DNA from: Bretschneidera sinensis
Taxonomy: Eukaryota > Streptophyta > Magnoliopsida > Brassicales > Akaniaceae
Assembly (NCBI GenBank): GCA_023935145.1
Contig: CM043699.1
Coordinates: 104,917,536-104,981,535, forward strand
Length of the DNA: 64,000 bases
Reading direction: 5' to 3'
Below the pieces are notes generated by a model that was given only the letters and a program-made list of their open reading frames with translations, was not told the DNA's origin and did no database searches. Below, piece after piece: positions 57,236 through 64,000 of the stretch; the first letter of the stretch is position 1; each line of letters starts with the position of its first letter. The translations under genes and the position numbers were made by a program.

Positions 57236-58889
57236 TGTAATACCTGTACTCGCGAAATAAGGGTAAAGAAGTAATTTAATAAATATGACATGAAATTTAA
57301 ATAATATATTTACACGAAAGATTTAGTATTGAATAAAATAATTATTTTGAAAAAAAAATTTCTGAAATGTGGACGTAATTAAAAGTTTGAGAATGATCCA
57401 TTAGATTTATGTAAAATTTGTACTTTTATAATGGTATAGTTAGTCCTAAAAAAGAAACCTCAATAAAAAAAAAAAAGCTTTCCTTCCTTCAAACCTCCCC
57501 ACTTACAAGTTGACAATAACAATTCTTCGAACAAAAACAAAAACAACTTTTTGATTTAACTGGTTGAATTTAAAGTAAAAAAGACATGATAACTAAAATC
57601 TTAGAACCAGACAATCAGAAGGATATAGTAAAACAATTCTACTTTTTCAAGTAACATTAGTTTCCTACGACAAGAAGTTATCTAATATTTTATTGTTTCC
57701 CAAACTGACATTTGACTACTCTAACACAACGATTTTCCTTGTTCCTTTATTCTTTGTCTCTGAATTTGTGACGGGAAGAAAAATAACGTTCGGTGCTTAT
57801 TTTTTTTTCTTTTTTACTTTTTGGCATCTTTAATGAAAAATTAAAAGCAAATTTAAAGATTAATGGATAATAATAATTAAATATTGAATATGTTTAAGCT
57901 TTCGTTTACCTTTTCAAAGCTTAAATGAATTGAATGTAATTTTAGTTATTTTTATTTTTTTGTCATAAGTATTGCTCTTCTTTAAATTAAGGATAATTAA
58001 GCTACTTAAATATGTTTTATATGTAAATGTTTAGTTGTTTAATATTGGATTTTCATTTTCCAATTTAATTATTTTGCTTAATTATTATTCCATTAGTCTT
58101 TGACTTTATACTGAAACTAGAGTTTTAAATTGCAATCGCGTGTTGCAAATGCGATCGCGTGGAGTTTATTATGATTGTAGGTATTGTTGATGTTAAAATA
58201 CGGGTCGTCGGTATCAGGTTGTGGAAACGGTTGTTATAGTCTGTTGAAGTCGCTGTAGACTATTATACTGTTAAAATTATTCAGCCCCAAGTTAAATTTT
58301 TTTAACTTAGCTTTGTTTTCAAGTATTTTTTAAAGTGTTTGAAGAGATTGTACAACATTCATTATTCTTCTCTGCTTAAGTTTTGTATAAGCCACTTATC
58401 ATGATTGCAAACAACATCTACTGCAGGTATGAGAAGGTTTTGCCGGGCATAGGCGTATTTGTACGCACAACAAACAACATATACTGCAGGTATGAGAGAT
58501 ATAAATGATTAAATATTGAAAGACCATTTATACAAGTGAATACTTTTAGTAAATTTAATTCGCTGAGCTTGTGAAGCTCACTCCTCATTGTACAATGATT
58601 TCAGGTTGCAGGCAAGACAAAATAGTTTGGTGAGTTGAGGTTCAGAAGAAATCACTTTCTGCAAGCCACGTACGTGTCAAGATCCTCAGACTAATGAGAA
58701 AATAAAAAAAAAATTATTTGTAAATATTCATGCATTTTACTTTGTATAGAATATTTAAAGATCGGATTGGTGTAAAAAATTTCTTTTGGATGTTGTTTAT
58801 TTTTATTGTTGCATATATGTGTCGTGCTGGGATTTTCAAAATGTGATGACACCATCTCGGGGGTGGCCAACCTGGGATGGGTTGTTACA
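57236..58889 (+). repeat. 3' LTR of Gypsy D, middle replaced
   Basis: 57236-~57375 matches the LTR start and ~58495-58889 matches its last 395 bp (52555-52961), but the ~1.1 kb between them is unlike the 5' LTR. It contains a repeated CTGCAGGTATGAGA (58422 and 58484). The LTR is 1654 bp instead of 2398. Confidence 0.8.
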
Positions 58890-59706
58890 GCAACAAATCC
58901 TAGAGGTTGCTCCATATAAACTCTCTCGTGCAAATCACCATGAAAGAAAACATTTGTAACATCAAACTGATATAAAGACCAGGAAAATGTGGCAGCCAAA
59001 GAAAAAAACACACGAACAAAGGTAAGTTTGGCTACTAGAGAAAACGTCTCGGAATAATCAATGCCATAAACCTGGATATAGCCATTTGCCACCAAGCGGT
59101 CAATCAATAGTATCATCAAGGTGAAATTTGATAGCATACACTCCACAACCCCCCAACATATTTACTAAGAGGAAAAAGAACCAACTTCCAAGTACTATTA
59201 TGAGACAAGGCATCCATTTAAGCTTCCATATCTACTTTCCACCCAGAATGGGACAAAGCTTTTATAAGAGACTCGGGAAGAGAGGTAGTTGATACAGAGG
59301 CAACAAAGGAAGCATAGATAGGAGACAAGTTATCATAAAAAATATAAGAGGGGGAGTGCATGAGTTCTTACCTTTACGAAGGATAACTGGACGATTGTCT
59401 TCAGTGAAGAAAGGAACAGAAGAGATTGGATGTGGCGACACAGAAACCACTGGTGGAGGAGTAGGAAGTTTCGTACGACGAGAATACACTTGGAGACGAT
59501 GATCAGGTGGGGCTGGTGTTTGTAGGTAGGGATATCGAAAGAGGTTGAAGGATGGAAAGAGTGTGCAAGGGAGGAGCAGATACAGATGGATCTGACGAAA
59601 CTTTGAATGGGACTCAGAGTAAGATGGGGTGGACTCAAAGAAGCTGACATCGGCAGAAATAGAGAAGTGTTTCAAGGATGGTGATGTGAACCTCAATCGA
59701 CAAGCT
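58890..59706 (-). pseudogene. Copia C RT N-part and integrase-RT linker
   Basis: 59146-58890 reads the RT start (YSETFSLVAKLTFVRVFFSLAA, YQFDVTNVFFHGDLHERVYM) up to the point where Gypsy D entered. 59147-59706 is the Pro/Ser-rich linker with SISADVSFFEST. Confidence 0.8.
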
Positions 59707-60114
59707 TTGAGACCCAACAAACAATATTGGAATACTTGCCCAAGAAAGCTAAAATTCAGATTTTTGATAGAAAACCCTAACCTAACATTTATAATGAAAT
59801 GCGAACTTAAGGTATAAAGTAACAAACCTCGACCCAATGATTATAATTGAATCATGAACTTAAGGTATAAAATTTGAATGCTACAAGGAAGAATCCTTGA
59901 TAAGTTCACAAGTTCTCTGAAAAACCAATAGAAGAAACAAACCTCATGTTTTTTTTGATTTCTTGTGAACTTATCAAGGATTCTTCCTTGTGGCGTTCAA
60001 ATTTTATACATTCGGTTCGCGTTTCGTTATAAACGTTGGGTCGGGGTTTTCTATCAAAAATCTGAATTTTAGCTTTCTTGGGCAAGTATTCCAATATTGT
60101 TTGTTGGGTCTCAA
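59707..60114. mobile_element. Foldback element with ~155-200-bp inverted arms in Copia C
   Basis: The sequence starts TTGAGACCCAACAAACAATA at 59707 and its reverse complement ends at 60114. The arms (about 59707-59913 and 59958-60114) match over most of their length around a ~45-bp loop. The left arm has an extra ~45 bp. It sits between the integrase end and the linker of Copia C and interrupts that frame. No target duplication is evident. Either an inserted foldback/MITE or an inverted duplication of local sequence. Confidence 0.7.
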
Positions 60115-61004
60115 TGCCAGGAGCAACTTGATGAACAAAACAGACATACCCAAAGACCCGTGGAGGCAAAGGAAATGGGTGATCATGTGGAAACAACATA
60201 GAGTGTGGTGACTTACCAACAAGAACAAATGAAGGTAGGCGATTAATTAAATAGCACACAGTAAGGACAACATCACCCCAAAACATTTTAGGCATATTCA
60301 TATGAAATAGGATAGTGCGAACAACATCTAGAAGGTGACGATGCTTTCTCTCAGCAACCCCATTTTGTTGGGAGGTGTGAGAGCAAGAAGATTGATGAAT
60401 AATACCAAAAGCTAGCATGAAAGAATTAAATGGTTCAGATAAATACTTACGTGCATTGTCACTACGAAGAATGCAAACAAATAAATTAAATTGTCTTTTG
60501 ATCTTAGCATAGAAAGCACAAAATATTGAGAAAAAGTTGGAACAATCTTTCATTGAATAAAGCCAAGTAAGCGAGAATAATCATTCACATAAGTGACAAA
60601 ATACTTAAAACCAATGTTAGAAGACACATGACTGGCCCTAAACATTAGAATGAACTAACTTAAAGGGATTAGAGACTTTGTTTTGAACACAGGAAGCAAA
60701 TGAAACACGAGAATGCTTTTCCAATTGACATGACTCATATTCTAACACTTTAACATGACTCAAACTAGGAATTAAGAGCTTCAAATACTCCAAGGAATGA
60801 TGCCCAAGGCAACAATGCAGTTGAAGATGAGACATAGCAGCAGAACAAGCAACTAGTTGAGAAAGGGGATCAAAGTGGTAAAGTCCATTGGATTTATGCC
60901 CTCCATTAATCGTCCAATGTGTCTTCAATGTGTCTTTAGATCTTGAATAACAATAGAATCAGGGAGAAATGTTATAGAACAGTTAAGACACTTAGTAAGT
61001 TGAC
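60115..61004 (-). pseudogene. Copia C integrase
   Basis: 60553-60115 carries the catalytic part (LRSDNARKYLSEPF, SCSHTSQQNGVAERKHRHLLDVVRTIL, MFWGDVVLTVCYLINRLPS) and 60928-60638 the zinc-finger part (LQLHCCLGHHSLEYLKLL, YESCQLEKHSRVSF). A break lies between them. Confidence 0.87.
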
Positions 61005-61789
61005 TCACATATAATAAATATATTTAGAATGAGGGAGATAAAGGACAGATAACAAAGACGTAGACAGGCTAGGTTGAGCAATACCTATTCCACTAGCAAT
61101 AGTTTGAGAACCATCAGCAAGAGTAACTGCAAGTAAGGAAGTTGACTGAAAGAAACTAGAAAAGACATCAGCAGTACCTAACACATGATTTGTAGTAGTA
61201 GAATCGATAATCCAAGGTCTAGATGAGGAACTAGAAGATAGGTAAACAGTATGAGTACCATTATGGGCTAGGAAAGTAGTGGTGGAAGGTGTCGATTGAG
61301 ATGCCTCAGCTGCCTCAAAACAAAGGAACCTAGAAAACCGAGCATAGTCATCCTTGAAAATATATCTGAACTGTGGCTCAGGAGTGGTGGAAGGAGATTC
61401 CGTCACATCAGCAGCCACAATATTGGCAACAAAAGGTTTCCCAACCAAATCATAACAAGAAGCACGAGTATGACCAACTCTATTGCAATGAGTGCACTGA
61501 AGATCAATCAACTAATAACACGATGCACAAGTATGACCATCACGTTGATAATGTGTACACTTGGGTCTACCACGACCTCCTCTACCACAAGGAGAACTAA
61601 AGTCATGACTACCATGACCACCACCAGAACCACGACCACAACTAGAACCACCACGGCTAGCCTGAGTGACTAAGGCAGACCTGGGAGCAGGAATATCAGT
61701 ATGCCAAGATGAGAGACTACAGGACAAGCTAGAATAGGTCTCAGTCAGAGATGGAAGCTCGGAACTGGACAAAATAAGAAATCATATAG
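61005..61789 (-). pseudogene. Copia C gag C-terminus and protease
   Basis: Two CCHC knuckles in tandem: CTHYQRDGHTCASCY (about 61512-61556) and CTHCNRVGHTRASCY (about 61455-61500). A stop between them (about 61512) splits the frame. A Gly/Arg-rich stretch precedes them and the protease (RPWIIDSTTTNHVLG, D-S-T in place of D-S-G) follows near 61190-61225. Gypsy LTR E truncates the N-terminal gag. Confidence 0.82.
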
Positions 61790-64000
61790 TGTAACGACCC
61801 ATCCCAGGTTGGCCACCCCTGGACGGTGTCATCACATTTTGAAAATCCAAGCACGACACATATATGCAACAATAAATATAATACTACCAGATTTTTTTTT
61901 TTTTTTAACAGGAGAGGTAAACATGTTTGATATTCACTTAAACATAAAATACATAAATGCATGAATATTTACAATAAAATTTTTACAAGTCTTTAACTCG
62001 ATTGTCTGAGGATATTAACACGTACTTGGCTTACAGAAAAGATCTCGACTGATTCTCAACCCACCAGACTATTTATCTTGACTGCTACCTGAAATTATTG
62101 AACAGTGAGGAGTGAGCTTCACAGGCTCAGCGAATTAAATTTACTAAAAGTATTCCAAATTCCATCAATAATCCTTTAATATTAAAAATTATTTTTCGCA
62201 TAACCTGATGACAACTTTCTACTATCAATCTCTTCTTCTCAATCATTGGTTCACCTTAAGACTATCAATTATTTCCTAATTACCTCGTAATGAGGTTCAT
62301 ATCAAAAAGTCTATCATTTAGATAAGTCTTATCACTGTCTTTTTATATGAAACTCAACCTTTTATAATTAAATTCACAAAAAGTATTACATCTCAACATC
62401 TCGAAAATCTCATCATTATAGCTGTCTCTTTTTATGAGACCCAACCATCTATAATTTAATTCACAATTAATATACCACAACTCAGCATCTCAAATAATGC
62501 AATGATAATTAAAACAGATGCAGATGCATGAATGATTATGATGGGAACGTCTTCCCACCTGTCGACAGGTTATTATAATCTTAGACCGGCTGCCCTCCCG
62601 GTTCTTTCATTCTCATCAGACCGACTGCCTTCCCGGTTAATTCCAGCATATACCGGCTGTCACGGTTTTCACTTTCATCCCAGCATATACCGGCTGTCAC
62701 GGTTTTTATTTTTCATCCCAGCATATACCGGCTGTCACGGTTATTTCATTAGACCGGCTGCCTTCTCGGTTCTTTCGGTTATATTATTTAATGCATATGT
62801 ACATGACCAATGATATGAAACAGTAATATAAACAGTAATATAAAAACAATATAAAGATTCAAACTACTTAATTTGACTATCCTAATTATCCACAAATTTT
62901 ATCTAACAAAGTTTCTTTAAAATTTCTTACATCCAATCATCTAGATTTTTATTCAAATTATAAAAATTCCACAAGATTCTTCTCTACCCAAATCACATCA
63001 AATAATTCATTAAAGTCTGTCCAGATCCACTAAATTTCATCTCAACTTGTCCATCAGAATTTGTCGAAATCCACTAAAATTCATCTTAAATCATCCATAA
63101 AAATTTAACAAGATCCACTAAAATTCATCTCGTCATAATTCGTATTAAAACATCTATATATCTCATCAATAATTTATTTATTGCTTTTATCCTCAAATAA
63201 ACTTATGATTTTCAAAAATATCATTTCTCACCAAAATATTTCTACCTGGTCAAATTTCCTATCATACCCATAAATCAATTTTTCATCTATCACCCTAGCA
63301 TACTTTAATAATTAATTTTAATAATATCACCAAATAATTGATTTTTATTTAGACTACTAAGAGTAAATCCAACTCACCACGTAGTACTTTAAAGCTACTC
63401 GTGGGCCACCTCTTTGCCTTTCCCGATCTTCCTCGAATTTTCTCCTGATTGTTGACTACCAACACCTGACATAATATTGGAATTTAAATTTCTTATTATT
63501 TCTTCTTTTCTCCATAAACTACACAGTTTGAAAATTTTCTATTTTAACCTCCGAAACTTTCAAAAATGATAAAATAACATTACCTTATTACCTTCTGCTA
63601 TTTTGATAGCTTCCCGAAATATTTTCGAAAATACTCTCAAAAATTTTGTTCCTTCTACCTTTCTTTAAACTCTCAAAGTGTTTTAAGAACACAGATGAAT
63701 TATTTGAAACTATAGAAAAATTCTTCGTGCAATTACACAACTTAAAGCTCATATTTATAGGGGAGCTCGGCTGAAAATCAGCAGCCCCCCTCTCTCCCTC
63801 AAATCCTCCATAGATAGCATTTTAATACAAAAGAAAAAAAAACATCATGATTAGAAAACATAATCATTATATTTTTTTTCTTTTTCTTTTTTTTCTTTAT
63901 TCTCCACTTCCACACTAAACAACAAAAACCAAGATAAAATAATTCCACCCAAAAATTGCTTTCTTGGTGGCTGCCCCGAGTACTGTTCAAAGTTGACTTT
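61790..64000 (-). mobile_element. Gypsy LTR E (same family as D), minus strand, runs off the window
   Basis: Starts, on the plus strand, TGTAACGACCCATCCC, the reverse complement of the LTR end seen at 58889 and 27570. It continues through the whole LTR order of the family to the window edge. At 2211 bp it is still shorter than the D LTR, so its outer end and any internal region lie outside. The insertion point is in the gag of Copia C. Confidence 0.87.
62642..62745. repeat. Three tandem ~38-bp repeats CAGCATATACCGGCTGTCACGG
   Basis: CCAGCATATACCGGCTGTCA occurs at about 62643, 62682 and 62718, each followed by CGGTT and a T-rich spacer. A 12-bp palindrome CCTGTCGACAGG lies nearby (about 62559-62570), as in the solo LTR (about 26922-26930). 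Confidence 0.85.

Larger units (their letters stand above)
50564..58889 (+). mobile_element. Gypsy/chromovirus (Tekay/Del-like) element D inserted in Copia C
   Basis: Plus-strand element with a 5' LTR 50564-52961 (TGTAATACCCG...TCATTACA), a primer site TGGTATCAGAGC at 52966-52977 and a damaged gag-pol. Its polypurine region has the TTCGGGGACGAAATTTTTG signature just before the 3' LTR (57236-58889). Flanks ACAAC (50559-50563) and GCAAC (58890-58894) are a 5-bp target duplication with one change. On either side the Copia C RT frame continues. Order PR-RT-RH-INT is Gypsy and a chromodomain remnant lies near the end. Confidence 0.88.
49300..61789 (-). mobile_element. Copia retrotransposon C, split by later insertions
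   Basis: A minus-strand Copia lies in two pieces, 49300-50563 and 58890-61789, interrupted by Gypsy D. It has gag zinc knuckles, protease, integrase and RT on the right, and RT, RNase H, a polypurine tract (CTTAGGGAGGAG, about 49427-49438) and a short 3' LTR (about 49310-49426) on the left. Gypsy LTR E removed or displaced the gag start and the 5' LTR at 61790. The order gag-PR-INT-RT-RH is Copia. Frames are broken, so it is inactive. Confidence 0.85.

Overview
The window is plant nuclear DNA from an angiosperm, probably a eudicot, although the sequence does not fix the species. The evidence is two intron-bearing genes of plant families (a malectin-LRR receptor kinase and an NF-YB histone-fold factor), plant-type Copia (including Sirevirus) and chromodomain Gypsy retrotransposons, and a decayed piece of plastid ycf2. 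Most of the rest is AT-rich intergenic sequence and nested transposons.

Layout. 205-17090 is one nest. A non-autonomous DNA transposon with ~190-bp terminal inverted repeats and a TAA target duplication holds an old, broken Copia element (A, 1577-6381). It also holds a young, almost intact Sirevirus-type Copia element (B, 6564-16917), with ATATA target duplications, LTRs differing at about a dozen sites, gag, pol and an extra ORF3. 17091-33676 is gene-free. It contains a ycf2-derived plastid insertion (about 21350-21735), a cluster of LTR remnants with an inverted arm (22836-24892) and a solo Gypsy LTR (25576-27570). 33677-41837 is a 15-exon receptor kinase gene (+). 43118-48817 is an NF-YB gene (+). 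49300-61789 is a third Copia element (C, minus strand), broken by a full Gypsy/chromovirus (D, 50564-58889), by a foldback element (59707-60114) and by another Gypsy LTR of the same family (E, 61790 to the window end).

The most interesting signal is in element B. The perfect 12-bp palindrome CCAGTCGACTGG occurs in arrays in both LTRs and again inside the element. In all three arrays the sites come as pairs 21-22 bp apart on a 53-bp period, so nearly all spacings are close to whole helical turns. In the LTRs the array lies just upstream of the TATA box. The internal array also lies just upstream of a TATA box, which sits about 205 bp before the ATG of ORF3. This looks like a duplicated, helically phased promoter module that gives ORF3 its own transcription unit.

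The two host genes look functional. In NF-YB, the last intron has grown to 4.2 kb and the reading phase of the last short exon does not match the strongest upstream donor. Four very short insertions with shared A-rich tails and long target duplications, which look like extreme 5'-truncated LINE insertions, lie in introns of both genes.
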